A stretch of DNA of 64,000 nt from an uncultured Paracoccaceae bacterium (lineage in GTDB: Bacteria > Pseudomonadota > Alphaproteobacteria > Rhodobacterales > Rhodobacteraceae). The stretch lies in the NCBI GenBank assembly GCA_947499635.1, contig CANMPD010000001.1:372001-436000 (forward strand), written 5' to 3'. The notes beneath the pieces were generated by a model. It had not been told where the DNA came from and did no database searches. It saw nothing but the letters and a program-made list of their open reading frames with translations. Position numbers and translations under genes: made by a program. This document shows positions 18,328 to 28,602 of the stretch, in pieces; positions within the stretch are counted from its first letter, which is position 1, and each line of letters opens with the position of its first letter.

Positions 18328-19014
18328 TTAAGCGTGCATCGCAAATTGCGGTGTACCATGGCCACCTGGGATAGCGACGTCAGGCGTCCAAAACTTATCT
18401 TCGGCAATCATATCAATCACAAGTTCACGCGCACCATTCTTAGACATTACCGTATACAGATGATCTTGCGGAGATAAGGAACGTTGCAATAAATCGCTTA
18501 ATGTCGGGCAATATGCCAGCATTCCATCTTCGACATAGATCACTTCATCCTCGTCAAATGTGAGTTGAACAAGATCCATATGCACCTGTGTCGCGGCGCG
18601 CGTAATTCCACGATACCCTTCTAATGCACAAGCAGGAACAACAGCGAACGGATCCCCCAGAGCATCCTCTACCAAGTCGTGCTCAATCAACACGCCTTGA
18701 TCAGCCCGAAGCCACAAAGGAAAACGGTTACCCATCGTATCACGAGGCACATAAAGTGGGCTCATCATTGCGTCGCTATCGGTCTGTCCGAGAGTCATGC
18801 GGCTATGTCGAACCTGTTTTACAGGGCATAAACCGTTGTCAAAAGTCAAAACTTCGTCGCCTTCGTTCAGTGTTTCCACACAACGCCATCCTTGCGAAGT
18901 TGCGACCATAGTGCCCTGTATCAAGCCCGGGTGCCCAGTCGCCACCATATCATATTCTGTCGTAAACGCTTCAGCCATTGGTGAGCGTGCTTTTTTGTCA
19001 AACCAGTCAAACAT
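18328..19014 (-). CDS. Hint (Hedgehog/intein) domain protein, Rhodobacterales type
   Basis: A 228-residue protein with the Hint_2 pattern, starting GLIQGTMVATSQGWRCVETL and NEGDEVLTFDNGLCPVKQV, then LWLRADQGVLIEHDLV with the conserved His. The catalytic Cys or Ser that begins active Hint domains is not present: the block begins G-L-I-Q-G-T. The pattern is therefore of a structural or regulatory Hint fold, as in a group of short Rhodobacterales proteins that I recall; autoprocessing is unlikely. No signal peptide is seen. Its role is unknown. It neighbours a sulfotransferase gene on the same strand. Confidence 0.8.
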   Translation of the reverse strand: MFDWFDKKARSPMAEAFTTEYDMVATGHPGLIQGTMVATSQGWRCVETLNEGDEVLTFDNGLCPVKQVRHSRMTLGQTDSDAMMSPLYVPRDTMGNRFPLWLRADQGVLIEHDLVEDALGDPFAVVPACALEGYRGITRAATQVHMDLVQLTFDEDEVIYVEDGMLAYCPTLSDLLQRSLSPQDHLYTVMSKNGARELVIDMIAEDKFWTPDVAIPGGHGTPQFAMHA

Positions 19015-19099
19015 GTCTCAATCCTTGCGACAACGCAGACAGCCTAATAGGAGCATATTCTACGCTCAACCTGGCTACCTTAGCGGGAGTTTCCTACGT

Positions 19100-19765
19100 T
19101 CACAGAGATAAAGGCGAATCGTTAAAAGAGTATTCAAATCGTTCAATATCTACCGCACAACATTCAGATATCGATTTAACCGACTGTTTTGTATAGTAAC
19201 TTTTCCAGTCACGTCGACGCATGGAAGTATTAACCTGCGACAACTCTATGGAAAACCCGAGATGGTCAAACACTGGTTCCGCATCTCGCTTAAAATGTTC
19301 CAAACGAATATAGCAGGAACAGTGTTCACGCTTGTCTCCGAGCTGCATATAGCGATGCGCAGGGTTGTTCATGAAACTTTTCCTGACCAACGGATGACAA
19401 GCAAATCCATCAAACGGTAGCTTTTGGGACAATGCGACAGCTGGGTGGTCAAACGTTTGATGTTGCAACCAATGATAATAGCTTACCGCTCGGTCATATG
19501 GATTGCGCACCAAAGTAAACGTAAACATTTGCGCAATTTCTTCACGACTCGCCAACCCTTCAATATCAGCCAGTGTTGAGTGCTTCCACAACCGACCACG
19601 GGTTTTCGCATCCCGGAGCCGATGCCTGCGTTTAAGGGCTTTAGGTGTATCGCCTAACATTTCATCGTCGGCCATTGCACGTGTCTCAAGCGCAAGCGCA
19701 AGCGCAGTTCCCCCGGTTTTCGGAATATGGATAAAGATGAAAGAACGGCCACGTGATAAGATCAT
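19100..19765 (-). CDS. Sulfotransferase family protein (PAPS-dependent)
   Basis: A 221-residue protein. The 5'-phosphosulfate-binding loop is FIHIPKTGGTALALAL (about residues 12-27), and the 3'-phosphate-binding motif is TLVRNPYDRAVSYYHW (about 84-99). These are the two marks of sulfotransferases that use PAPS. The acceptor is unknown; related proteins sulfate sugars or other small molecules in bacteria and eukaryotes. There is no signal peptide. It is not linked to PAPS-synthesis genes in the window. It starts 111 bases from the divergent gene at 19876. Confidence 0.85.
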   Translation of the reverse strand: MILSRGRSFIFIHIPKTGGTALALALETRAMADDEMLGDTPKALKRRHRLRDAKTRGRLWKHSTLADIEGLASREEIAQMFTFTLVRNPYDRAVSYYHWLQHQTFDHPAVALSQKLPFDGFACHPLVRKSFMNNPAHRYMQLGDKREHCSCYIRLEHFKRDAEPVFDHLGFSIELSQVNTSMRRRDWKSYYTKQSVKSISECCAVDIERFEYSFNDSPLSL

Positions 19766-19875
19766 AACCGCACATTACCTCGACAAATATCAAAGACAAG
19801 GTAAAGCCATTTGTAGCCGCACGCAGAAGCGTGGTAAGCTTATCCTCAATTAAAACGGGCACATGGGCAGATTGC

Positions 19876-20889
19876 ATGACGGCACTGCGGGAATTTGAAC
19901 GACTTGAGGCAGCCGGTCTTTGGCGCGCCTCAGCGCATGCACAACGACGCGATGTTATCATTGCTCTCGGAGAGGCAACGCTAACCATTACGGATATGCA
20001 AGACCGCCCACTTGCACATTGGTCTATCGCTGCCGTACAACGCGCAAACCCTGGCAGCTTTCCTGCGATTTTTCATCCAGATGGCGACCCCGAAGAAACA
20101 ATTGAGCTGCCTGGTGATGAGACCGCAATGCTTGATGCGATTGACCGGCTACAAAATGCCATCGAAAAATCACGTCCGCATCCCGGTAGGCTACGATTGC
20201 TGAGCTTTACTGCAGTTGCCGCTGCGATCATTGTTTTCCTCGCCGTCGGTCTCCCTCATACAATGCACCGTCAAGCGCTTTCCGTAATCCCTGATGTTCA
20301 ACGCACAGCAATTGGCAATGCCCTATTGCAACGTATAGAACGGATCACTGGCCCAGCGTGTCATAGCCCCGCAACGAACAGAATATTACGCACTGTTGCT
20401 GACCGCAGTCGTGTAAATCAAGTTGTGGTGTTTCGAGATGGAGTCGTACAAAGCCAATATCTGCCAGGTGGAATTATCTTATTAAACCGGGAGTTTGTCG
20501 AAGATTACGAAGACCCATCGGTGGCTTTGGGCGCGATTATAATGGAACGTGCCCGCGCGTCTCTGCAAGATCCCTTAAGCGATATTTTGCATATTGGCGG
20601 TTTGCGGGCGACATTCCGCTTGCTTACGACTGGGCGTATTGAGCGTTCGACATTGGACAAGGTTGTCGAAGCCAGCCTGTCTGCTCATGATCGCCCTGTT
20701 GTACCAGACGAAGTCGCTTTGCCTCTCTTTGCTCAGGCTTCGATCTCATCCGCACCATATGCCTATGCAATTGATATCACTGGTGAAACAACTGTTGGCT
20801 TGATTGAGGCTGACCCTATGGCATTTAAAGAAACACCACCCATTTTATCCGATCGAGATTGGGTATTACTGCAAAACATATGCAGCTAG
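19876..20889 (+). CDS. Conserved membrane protein of unknown function (possible inactive protease-like domain)
   Basis: A 337-residue protein, N-terminal part MTALREFERLEAAGLWR..RRDVIIALGEATLTITD (soluble, beta-rich), one membrane helix at about residues 108-126 (LLSFTAVAAAIIVFLAVGL), then a periplasmic domain that contains PGGIILLNREFVEDYEDP and GAIIMERARASL. The latter region has the spacing of a peptidase M48-like helix but lacks the HExxH zinc motif. The family is conserved in Rhodobacterales as I remember it, and no function is assigned. ATG 19876 is preferred over the GTG at 19831 because family similarity begins there. Its neighbours are not informative. Confidence 0.65.
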   Translation: MTALREFERLEAAGLWRASAHAQRRDVIIALGEATLTITDMQDRPLAHWSIAAVQRANPGSFPAIFHPDGDPEETIELPGDETAMLDAIDRLQNAIEKSRPHPGRLRLLSFTAVAAAIIVFLAVGLPHTMHRQALSVIPDVQRTAIGNALLQRIERITGPACHSPATNRILRTVADRSRVNQVVVFRDGVVQSQYLPGGIILLNREFVEDYEDPSVALGAIIMERARASLQDPLSDILHIGGLRATFRLLTTGRIERSTLDKVVEASLSAHDRPVVPDEVALPLFAQASISSAPYAYAIDITGETTVGLIEADPMAFKETPPILSDRDWVLLQNICS

Positions 20890-20943
20890 CAGGATATGTA
20901 AATATACCCATTAATATCGGGCTAGGTGTAAGACGGTAAATAT

Positions 20944-22155
20944 TTACTTCGCCAATCTGGCATTACGATATCCAGCTTTTCGTACAGCTCTTAAAACGCC
21001 CACAGCATCATGTGAAAAAGGGCCTGCTATCACGACACGTACAGCTGTCTGTGCCTTACCTTGTACTTGTCCAATTCGGGTTGGAAAACCTGTTTGTTGC
21101 TTTAACGTCTCTGCTGCCCGTTTCGCTTGTGCTTCAGTGTTAAAGCGGCCGGCAATCACATATCTTTGCGCAGCCGGTTTTACTTTCTGAACAGGCACAG
21201 CAAGTCCACTTAGGTCAGCGCGCGTAGCAGCTCGCGAAACAACCTGAGACGTCTGCTCAGGAGTTTTCTGCACAGTTTTTAGATCAAAACTTGCCTTATT
21301 GATCGTGGGTTGAACAGAGACAAGAACACCCCGTTTATTCTCCCAAACACGCGCCATATCCGCATTACCGGCGGCAGTCTGTGGGCCTCGGCGCGTGTTC
21401 AGTCGGCTATCATTCCCTGCAATGGCTTGATAGCCTTTAGGCGGCGCGACATTTTCGACAACTTTAGGGGCACGTGTTGAACGCTCTGCACGCTTGCGAT
21501 TGAGACGATCATCATTCCACACAGGCCGATACCCAGCTGGAACCCCTACATCTTCAGAACGTTTACGTTCAATATAAACATGTTTGGGCACAATCCGTGT
21601 GTCCGGCGCCAGTTGGCTTAATGGATCAATTGCCTGCGGCCCGCAGCGGACTTCCCCGCCTGAATTGGTATATTGCTGGCTAAGAGAGGAAACCCCCGGA
21701 CATCTCGCGCTAGGGCGTGTCTGTTTCGGCACCTCGGGCGCAAGTGGCGCGACCGGAGCAGGCTTAACCTTCGCTTGATTACCTTTACCAGTCGTCTTTG
21801 CCGACGCGACTGGTTTGGTGCTCTTGGGCTGAGGAGTTGGCTCAATGGTAATAACTTCTACAGTATTATTTGATGGCTTTACAGTTGTTGGCCCAAGCCC
21901 AGATAAATTCGTCGGCGTTTGCCCGCAAATATGTGTGCGTTTTTGATTAACACGCGGCACCCAAGTCACAGCCCCGGCGTTTCCTGCACGAATGTACATA
22001 CATCCACGGCTGTCAATAAACTGCTTCCCCTTAAACGACGTCGGAGGAAATTCTGCAGGCGGACCTTTGGTTTTTAACGTTTGCGCGTGCAGTATCGACG
22101 GTGACACAGACACCAACATTATGGCAAGTGCGGCAATTGTAGTTGTTCTCATCAC
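20944..22155 (-). CDS. SPOR-domain envelope protein
   Basis: A 403-residue protein with a signal peptide (about residues 1-24, SPSILHA), a short conserved N-terminal region with four cysteines that could form disulphides (SRGCMYIRAGNAGAVTWVPR then THICGQ), a long Pro/Lys-rich linker (about 90-325) and a C-terminal SPOR domain (about 328-403, YVIAGRFNTEAQAKRAAETL). SPOR domains bind denuded peptidoglycan at the septum, so it is likely a cell-division or cell-wall protein in the periplasm. It is convergent with the gene before it. Confidence 0.85.
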   Translation of the reverse strand: MMRTTTIAALAIMLVSVSPSILHAQTLKTKGPPAEFPPTSFKGKQFIDSRGCMYIRAGNAGAVTWVPRVNQKRTHICGQTPTNLSGLGPTTVKPSNNTVEVITIEPTPQPKSTKPVASAKTTGKGNQAKVKPAPVAPLAPEVPKQTRPSARCPGVSSLSQQYTNSGGEVRCGPQAIDPLSQLAPDTRIVPKHVYIERKRSEDVGVPAGYRPVWNDDRLNRKRAERSTRAPKVVENVAPPKGYQAIAGNDSRLNTRRGPQTAAGNADMARVWENKRGVLVSVQPTINKASFDLKTVQKTPEQTSQVVSRAATRADLSGLAVPVQKVKPAAQRYVIAGRFNTEAQAKRAAETLKQQTGFPTRIGQVQGKAQTAVRVVIAGPFSHDAVGVLRAVRKAGYRNARLAK

Positions 22156-22304
22156 TCTACCCTACGAAATCTAGCACCAAAATGCCTGAGAACGAGGGTA
22201 AAGTAAAGAAATGCTAGCCATATTGTGGCGTGATTGTGGCAGATATTTATATATTCCTACCATAACTATGATCAGAGTACGACGGTAGAACTCTATTTAA
22301 CACC

Positions 22305-22937
22305 TTATTGAGTGCCGAACATCCGGTCTCCAGCGTCGCCGAGCCCAGGCAATATATACCCTTTTTCGTTAAGTTGACGATCCAGAGACGCCGTTACAAT
22401 CGGCACATCGGGATGCGCCTCTTTCATACGTGCCACCCCTTCAGGTGAGGCCAACAAACACAGAAAGCGGATATCTGTCGCCCCTGCCTGTTTCAACAAC
22501 TCTACAGCCGCGACCGATGAATTTCCTGTCGCCAGCATCGGATCAACAGCAATGACCATTCGGTCAGAAATTTGCTGAGGAACTTTGAAATAATACTGTA
22601 CAGGCTCAAGCGTAACCTCATCGCGGTAGAGCCCAACAAAGCCCACGCGTGCGGACGGGACCAGCTCAAGAACACCATCCAGCATACCATTTCCGGCACG
22701 CAAAATAGATACCAAGGCCATTTTCTTACCGGCAAGGATTGGCGCGTCCATCTCTTCCATCGGCGTGTCAATCGTCGTCGTTGTCAATGGAAGCTCTCGT
22801 GTAATTTCATATGCTAAAAGCTGGGTAATCTCCTTCAGCAATTGGCGAAATTCCGAGGTTGAAGTCGTTTTCTTCCGCATAATCGTCAGCTTATGCTGAA
22901 CCAATGGATGATCCACAACTGTCAAATGGTCTGTCAT
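22305..22937 (-). CDS. upp: Uracil phosphoribosyltransferase
   Basis: A 210-residue enzyme making UMP from uracil and PRPP, the pyrimidine salvage step. Visible marks: N-terminal [18 protein letters not shown], the PRPP-binding region [20 protein letters not shown], the flexible ALSTFFVPEEVT-like [13 protein letters not shown], and [21 protein letters not shown] with the PRPP-loop. Length and motifs are normal. It is the last gene of the cdd-deoA-deoB-upp group, 70 bases after deoB. Confidence 0.94.
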   Translation of the reverse strand: MTDHLTVVDHPLVQHKLTIMRKKTTSTSEFRQLLKEITQLLAYEITRELPLTTTTIDTPMEEMDAPILAGKKMALVSILRAGNGMLDGVLELVPSARVGFVGLYRDEVTLEPVQYYFKVPQQISDRMVIAVDPMLATGNSSVAAVELLKQAGATDIRFLCLLASPEGVARMKEAHPDVPIVTASLDRQLNEKGYILPGLGDAGDRMFGTQ

Positions 22938-23007
22938 AACTCGCGCTCCTCAGCGAAAATAAGGTACAAAGGGTCTCTGTTTTTGTGCACAGACCCTAAT
23001 TTTCAAT

Positions 23008-24225
23008 CTATAAAAAAGACGTTCCCGGGCCTGTCTCGCTTGCCCCTAAGTACTGAGCGACACTGGCGGCAACATCAACAAATCGGCGTTGACCTATGCA
23101 CCCGTTAGGAATTCTAGCACCCGTCACCAATATTGGCACTTGTTCGCGCGTGTGATCTGTCCCCGGCCATGTGGGATCATTCCCATGATCTGCCGTCAAA
23201 ATCAAAACATCGTCCACAGCCAACTTTGCAATAATCTGCCCAATCTGCCCGTCAAACCATTCAAGGGCCCGAGCATAGCCTGAAACATCTCTACGGTGCC
23301 CATAGAGGCTGTCAAATTCAACAAAGTTAGCGAATGTCAGACTTCCGTCCTCAGCCCCTTCGACAGCATGGAAAAGGTATTGCATCAGCTGTGAATCCGT
23401 GCCCTTTTCAATAGTATCAATACCTTGCATCGTAAAGATATCGCCAATCTTACCGATGCCGTGCACTTTTCCACCTGCGTTTTTGACCCAATCTGTCAAA
23501 ATGTCGGCTGGGGGCTTTATTGCAAAATCCCGCCGGTTGGACGTTCTTGAAAACCCATCTTGTGGTGTTCCGATAAAAGGCCGTGCAATTACACGGCCAA
23601 CCTTGTTGTCATGCAGATACGGTGCCACTTCATGACAAAGCTTCAATAATCGATCTAAGCCAAAGCTCTCTTCATGAGCTGCGATTTGAAACACGCTGTC
23701 AGCTGACGTATAGCAAATCGGCCATCCGTTTTGCATATGCTGTGCGCCATATCGTGCAATAATTTCTGTTCCAGAAGCATGACAGTTACCCAAAAGACCT
23801 GCACTACCAGCCACATCACAAACATGTCGAATGAGCTTTGCGTCAAACGCAGGTTCTTCATCAGGGAAATATCCCCACTGCCATGGCACAGGCAAACCTG
23901 CCAGTTCCCAATGCCCCGAGGGCGTGTCTTTTCCAGCACTCACTTCTGCAGCACACCCCCACAACCCTTGTGGTTTAGCCCCAAGTCCCGGCGTAAACTG
24001 ACCTGACGCCAGAGAAACAGCAGCCCCCAACCCAAGACGATCAAGGACAGGGACGCGTAAGGGCCCCGTTCGCCCCTCCTCTGCCCTTCCTTGCGCACAG
24101 GCTTGAGCGATATGGGCAACCGTATTAGCCCCTAAATCCGGAAGATCTTTATTAAAGAATGTTGCGGAATCGGGTGCCCCTCCGATACCAACACTGTCCA
24201 TCACAATAAGGAAAACACGTGCCAT
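23008..24225 (-). CDS. deoB: Phosphopentomutase
   Basis: A 405-residue enzyme of the alkaline-phosphatase-like superfamily converting (deoxy)ribose-1-phosphate to (deoxy)ribose-5-phosphate. Metal-binding residues stand in FLIVMDSVGIGGAPDSATF (N-terminal) and DDVLILTADHGNDPTWPGTDHTRE (about residues 330-352), and the phospho-acceptor Thr is in SAGKDTPSGHWELAG (about 90-104). The start shares one base with the deoA stop, a sign of coupled translation. Feeds carbon from nucleosides into the pentose phosphate pathway. Confidence 0.94.
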   Translation of the reverse strand: MARVFLIVMDSVGIGGAPDSATFFNKDLPDLGANTVAHIAQACAQGRAEEGRTGPLRVPVLDRLGLGAAVSLASGQFTPGLGAKPQGLWGCAAEVSAGKDTPSGHWELAGLPVPWQWGYFPDEEPAFDAKLIRHVCDVAGSAGLLGNCHASGTEIIARYGAQHMQNGWPICYTSADSVFQIAAHEESFGLDRLLKLCHEVAPYLHDNKVGRVIARPFIGTPQDGFSRTSNRRDFAIKPPADILTDWVKNAGGKVHGIGKIGDIFTMQGIDTIEKGTDSQLMQYLFHAVEGAEDGSLTFANFVEFDSLYGHRRDVSGYARALEWFDGQIGQIIAKLAVDDVLILTADHGNDPTWPGTDHTREQVPILVTGARIPNGCIGQRRFVDVAASVAQYLGASETGPGTSFL

Positions 24226-25547
24226 TATAAGATCTTCTCATAGATTAACGGCTTAACCTCGGGAGCCTCAGACGATATCGTCACAGCCGCCTGCACATGT
24301 GCGACAGCCTCAGGTGCAACATCCGCGCAGGCGCTATGGATACGGGCAATCACATCGCCCTCCGCGACGTATTGCCCTAGACGTACGAGATCTGAAATAC
24401 CCACCGTTGGGTCAATTTCATCACTCTCAATTAAACGCCCGCCCCCAAGCTTCACAACTAAATGCCCTAATGCCTCGCCGTCGCAGGCTGTGACAAATCC
24501 AGCGTTCAAAGAGATAACGTCGGTCACACTTGGAGCAGCTGTTAGGTAAGCATCCCAGTCCTGCTCAAAATCATCTGGGCCACCTAGGGCTGTTATCATT
24601 CGACAAAACCGGTCTAGCGCGCGCCCGTCGTTTATTGCATCGCGAAGCAACTGTGCACCATCTTGTGCCGCTTGAACACGCCCCGCCTGCAGTAACACCA
24701 TACCACCCAATGCAACAGTCAGCTCACCGATCGCGCTGTCGCTGCACTTCTGTGTCAAGACATGCATTACCTCGCGAACCTCCAGATTATTTCCAAGGCT
24801 CGGGACCAAAGGTTGGTTCATATTGGTGATCAAAGCTGCCGTGGGGCATCCTGCCTCATTGGCTGTGGTCACCAAAGATCGTGCAAGACTGCGCGCCTCA
24901 TCAATGGTTTTCATAAAAGCGCCTGCCCCAACTTTGACATCAAGCACCAAAGCATTAGGACTAGCTGCAAGCTTCTTGGATAAAATAGACGCCGTAATGA
25001 GATCTAAACTGTCGACTGTCCCTGTTACGTCCCGAATACCATACAGACGCTTATCCGCAGGTGCGATCTCTGCAGTGGCCCCAACAATCGCGCAGCCTAC
25101 AGACGCAACAGTATTTGAGAACAGATCGCCATCAATCTGTGTTTTTACACCCGGTATGGATTCAAGCTTGTCCAGCGTACCGCCAGTGTGCCCAAGTCCG
25201 CGCCCCGAAATCATCGGAACAAAAACACCACAAGCCGCAAGCGCAGGCGCCAGAACCAAAGACACGCAATCCCCAACGCCGCCAGTGGAGTGTTTATCGA
25301 CCACCGCCCCCGGAAGATCCCATTGCAACACAGCTCCGGTATCACGCATTGCAACCGTCAACTCAGTGCGCGCAGCATGTGAGAGCCCATGCATACAGAC
25401 CGCCATGGCAAAAGCCCCCGCTTGCGCATCCGTTACACGGCCATCTGCCAAGGCGTTTGCAAACCACGTCATTGCACCGGGCTCTGGATGTTCACCACGT
25501 CGCAATACGCCAAGAATTCCGCGTGCATCAAAATTTGACTGTGACAT
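24225..25547 (-). CDS. deoA: Thymidine phosphorylase
   Basis: A 440-residue enzyme splitting thymidine (and deoxyuridine) with phosphate into base and deoxyribose-1-phosphate. Family signatures are KHSTGGVGDCVSLVLAPALA (about residues 85-104), SGRGLGHTGGTLDKLESIPG and VKVGAGAFMKTIDEARSLAR. The start is separated from cdd by five bases and the stop overlaps deoB by one, so it is in the middle of the operon. The product deoxyribose-1-phosphate is the substrate of DeoB. Confidence 0.94.
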   Translation of the reverse strand: MSQSNFDARGILGVLRRGEHPEPGAMTWFANALADGRVTDAQAGAFAMAVCMHGLSHAARTELTVAMRDTGAVLQWDLPGAVVDKHSTGGVGDCVSLVLAPALAACGVFVPMISGRGLGHTGGTLDKLESIPGVKTQIDGDLFSNTVASVGCAIVGATAEIAPADKRLYGIRDVTGTVDSLDLITASILSKKLAASPNALVLDVKVGAGAFMKTIDEARSLARSLVTTANEAGCPTAALITNMNQPLVPSLGNNLEVREVMHVLTQKCSDSAIGELTVALGGMVLLQAGRVQAAQDGAQLLRDAINDGRALDRFCRMITALGGPDDFEQDWDAYLTAAPSVTDVISLNAGFVTACDGEALGHLVVKLGGGRLIESDEIDPTVGISDLVRLGQYVAEGDVIARIHSACADVAPEAVAHVQAAVTISSEAPEVKPLIYEKIL

Positions 25548-25552
25548 TAAAC

Positions 25553-25945
25553 TCAGCTTTTTGTCATGTGATCTGCTGCAAAAGCACCCGGCAGTAGGTC
25601 AGCAATCGTGGTGTGTGTCTCATTCCCTGATGTCGTTGCCAGTGTAACCCGTACAGTCCCACCTGCAAATTCTTGCAATTTCTGGCGACACCCTCCGCAC
25701 GGAGGGACTGGCGTTGGACTGTCTGCAATTACATAGGCTTCGTCTATTTGGGTTTCACCAGCAGCCACCATCGCCGCAATCGCTCCTGCCTCTGCACATG
25801 TACCTTCGGGATAAGCGACATTTTCTACGTTACATCCCACATAGACCTTCCCTGATGCTGCACGGATCGCTGCACCAACTTTAAAGTTTGAATAGGGTGC
25901 ATATGCATTTTCACGCACAGATGTTGCGGCAATTTTCAGCGACAT
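25553..25945 (-). CDS. cdd: Cytidine deaminase
   Basis: A 130-residue zinc enzyme deaminating cytidine and deoxycytidine. The zinc and catalytic residues are in NVAYPEGTCAEAGAI (Cys and Glu) and PTPVPPCGGCRQKLQEFA (C-x-x-C). Length is that of homotetrameric CDAs. It is the first gene of cdd-deoA-deoB-upp, and the promoter must lie in the 287-base gap shared with maeB; no operator was recognised there. Together the operon salvages pyrimidine nucleosides. Confidence 0.94.
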   Translation of the reverse strand: MSLKIAATSVRENAYAPYSNFKVGAAIRAASGKVYVGCNVENVAYPEGTCAEAGAIAAMVAAGETQIDEAYVIADSPTPVPPCGGCRQKLQEFAGGTVRVTLATTSGNETHTTIADLLPGAFAADHMTKS

Positions 25946-26232
25946 ATAGTTTCCTGCATAAGTGAATTTCAGATCTCTGAGGTTGCGAGTCTTTCCCAGT
26001 TTAGATCTTAAGTAACAAAATTTTGACCAAATGGTAAATACCTAGCGCACCACCTAATGCTGAGCAAAATTCAAAGCAAAGGCAAATGAATTATACCGTG
26101 ACGATATCGAAAATTTTACCCCGAACACTTGATCATGCTTTCCTATTACGTTTTAAGACACAATCTTAAAAGCTGGTTCCCCAACCGCGAAAGATAGTTT
26201 AACATTAAACCATACAGGTTGTGGAGTTTCCA

Positions 26233-28512
26233 ATGTCCGACAAAAAATCCGAATCTCTTCGTGACGCTGCGCTGAGTTATCACGAATACCCGCGTCCGGG
26301 TAAACTCGAGATTCGCGCAACAAAACCAATGGAAAATGGCCAAGACCTTGCCCTGGCATATTCCCCTGGTGTCGCCGAGGCATGCGTGGAGATCAAAGCA
26401 GATGCGAGCACTGCTGCGCGCTATACAGGGCGTGGTAATCTTGTAGCAGTCGTCACCAACGGATCCGCAGTTCTGGGTCTTGGAAATATTGGTGCCTTAG
26501 CATCAAAACCTGTGATGGAAGGCAAAGCAGTCTTATTCAAAAAATTTGCGAACATTGACTGTTTCGACATCGAAGTTGACGAAAAAGACCCTGAAAAACT
26601 CGCTGATATTGTGTGCGCACTTGAACCAACTTTTGGCGCCATCAATCTCGAAGACATAAAAGCGCCCGATTGCTTCATTGTCGAAAAAATCTGTCGCGAG
26701 CGAATGAATATTCCAGTTTTTCATGATGACCAGCACGGGACGGCCATCGTCGTCGGTGCCGCCGTCAAGAACGCGCTGCACGTCACAGGAAAACGTTTTG
26801 ACGAGATAAAGATCGTCTCAACAGGTGGTGGAGCTGCCGGGATTGCCTGTTTGAATATGTTGATCAAACTGGGCGTAAAGCGCGAAAACATATGGCTCTG
26901 TGATGTTCATGGTCTCGTTTATGAAGGCCGCCAAGAGGATATGAACCCGCATAAAGCAGCCTTTGCTCAGGCCAGTGACAAACGTGAGCTGGGTGAGGTT
27001 ATAGATAACGCAGATCTGTTCCTTGGCCTTTCTGGACCAAACGTTCTGAAGCCTGAAATGGTCGCAAAAATGACGGCGCGTCCGATTATTTTTGCACTGG
27101 CGAACCCCACTCCAGAAATCATGCCGGAAGAGGCCCGCAAGGTGGCACCAGATGCGATTATTGCAACTGGACGCAGTGATTTTCCAAATCAGGTTAACAA
27201 TGTCCTGTGCTTTCCGTTCATTTTCCGTGGGGCACTAGATGTCGGAGCCACGGAAATAAACGACGAAATGCAAATCGCCTGCGTGGATGGCATCGCTGAA
27301 ATGGCACGTATGACCACCTCTGCAGAAGCCGCCGCTGCTTATAAAGGCGAACAGCTGACCTTTGGTCCCGATTACCTGATCCCCAAACCGTTTGATCCAC
27401 GTCTGGTCGGCGTCGTATCCTCTGCCGTTGCGCAAGCTGCTATGAAAAGTGGTGTTGCGAAACGTCCACTTGAAGATATCAACGCCTACCGTAGTAAGCT
27501 CAACCAAACCGTGTTCAAATCCGCTCTTCTCATGAAGCCAGTCTTTGAACATGCCCGCGCTGCATCTCGCCGGATCGTATTTGCAGAAGGTGAAGATGAA
27601 CGCGTCCTGCGCGCCGCCCAATCCGTCTTGGATGAAACAACTGAGAAACCTATTCTCATCGGGCGGCCAGACGTTGTAAATGCACGTTGTGAACGGTTGG
27701 GTCTAACGGTGCGCCCTGATCGCGATTTTGAGCTGGTAAACCCTCAAAACGATGCGCGTTATCGGGAGTATTGGGAGACATATCACGCCATTATGGCACG
27801 TCGCGGTGTTACCCCGGATCTTGCGCGTGCGATTATGCGTACCAATTCGACCGTGATCGGTTCCGTTATGGTCCACAAAGGGGATGCAGATAGCATGATC
27901 TGCGGCACCTTTGGTGAATACAGATGGCACCTAAATTACATAAAACAAATCCTTGGTAACGACACTTATGAACCCGAAGGTGCCCTGTCGCTAATGGTGC
28001 TCGAAGATGGTCCACTGTTCCTTGCCGATACTCACGTATGGACCCAACCGACCCCAGAACAGTTGTCTCAGGTAGCGCTCGGAGCTGCCCGCCATGCGCG
28101 CCGTTTTGGAGTAGAGCCTCGTATCGCGTTCTGCTCGCATTCTCAGTTCGGCAACCAAGCAGAGGGCACAGGTAAACAACTGCGTGAAGCGATCCGTATT
28201 CTGGACTCAATGGACACTGATTTTGAATACGAAGGTGAAATGAATATTGATGCTGCGCTGGACGCCGAACTACGCAATAGGTTGTTACCGAACAATCGCC
28301 TATCTGGCGAAGCTAACGTGTTGATCTTTGGTCATGCCGATGCCGCGTCTGGTGTTCGCAATATCTTGAAATCAAAAGGCAACAGCCTCGCGGTTGGTCC
28401 GCTCTTGATGGGGATGGGCAACCGTGCGCACATCGTGACACCGTCTATCACCGCACGCGGGCTGCTGAACATGGCTGCCGTCGCAGGCACCCCTGTCGCT
28501 GAATACGGTTAA
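26233..28512 (+). CDS. maeB: NADP-dependent malic enzyme with phosphotransacetylase-like C-terminal domain
   Basis: A 759-residue enzyme that decarboxylates malate to pyruvate. The malic domain (about 20-160) contains [15 protein letters not shown], the catalytic region [20 protein letters not shown] and [16 protein letters not shown]; the NAD(P)-binding domain follows ([18 protein letters not shown], about 190-210). The C-terminal half (about 430-759) resembles phosphate acetyltransferase, as in the MaeB type of alphaproteobacteria, where it is regulatory. The longer ORF begins with GTG 26221; ATG 26233 ([14 protein letters not shown]) fits better. Confidence 0.94.
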   Translation: MSDKKSESLRDAALSYHEYPRPGKLEIRATKPMENGQDLALAYSPGVAEACVEIKADASTAARYTGRGNLVAVVTNGSAVLGLGNIGALASKPVMEGKAVLFKKFANIDCFDIEVDEKDPEKLADIVCALEPTFGAINLEDIKAPDCFIVEKICRERMNIPVFHDDQHGTAIVVGAAVKNALHVTGKRFDEIKIVSTGGGAAGIACLNMLIKLGVKRENIWLCDVHGLVYEGRQEDMNPHKAAFAQASDKRELGEVIDNADLFLGLSGPNVLKPEMVAKMTARPIIFALANPTPEIMPEEARKVAPDAIIATGRSDFPNQVNNVLCFPFIFRGALDVGATEINDEMQIACVDGIAEMARMTTSAEAAAAYKGEQLTFGPDYLIPKPFDPRLVGVVSSAVAQAAMKSGVAKRPLEDINAYRSKLNQTVFKSALLMKPVFEHARAASRRIVFAEGEDERVLRAAQSVLDETTEKPILIGRPDVVNARCERLGLTVRPDRDFELVNPQNDARYREYWETYHAIMARRGVTPDLARAIMRTNSTVIGSVMVHKGDADSMICGTFGEYRWHLNYIKQILGNDTYEPEGALSLMVLEDGPLFLADTHVWTQPTPEQLSQVALGAARHARRFGVEPRIAFCSHSQFGNQAEGTGKQLREAIRILDSMDTDFEYEGEMNIDAALDAELRNRLLPNNRLSGEANVLIFGHADAASGVRNILKSKGNSLAVGPLLMGMGNRAHIVTPSITARGLLNMAAVAGTPVAEYG

Positions 28513-28534
28513 ACAGATCACATATATTTCAAGG

Positions 28535-28566
28535 AAAAGGGCAGCTCATATCAGGCTGCCCTTTTT
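28535..28566 (+). terminator. Intrinsic terminator of maeB
   Basis: AAAAGGGCAGC (28535-28545) pairs with GCTGCCCTTTTT (28555-28566), a 9- to 11-bp stem with a nine-base loop, ending in five T. It lies 23 bases after the maeB stop. Confidence 0.92.
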
Positions 28567-28602
28567 GCTTGCTAACCTTTATAAGTCTTCCCCCTGAAGG
28601 GC

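Noticed and set aside
24823-25647. 274-codon plus-strand ORF
   Set aside because: Antisense to deoA and cdd; composition is that of a shadow frame.
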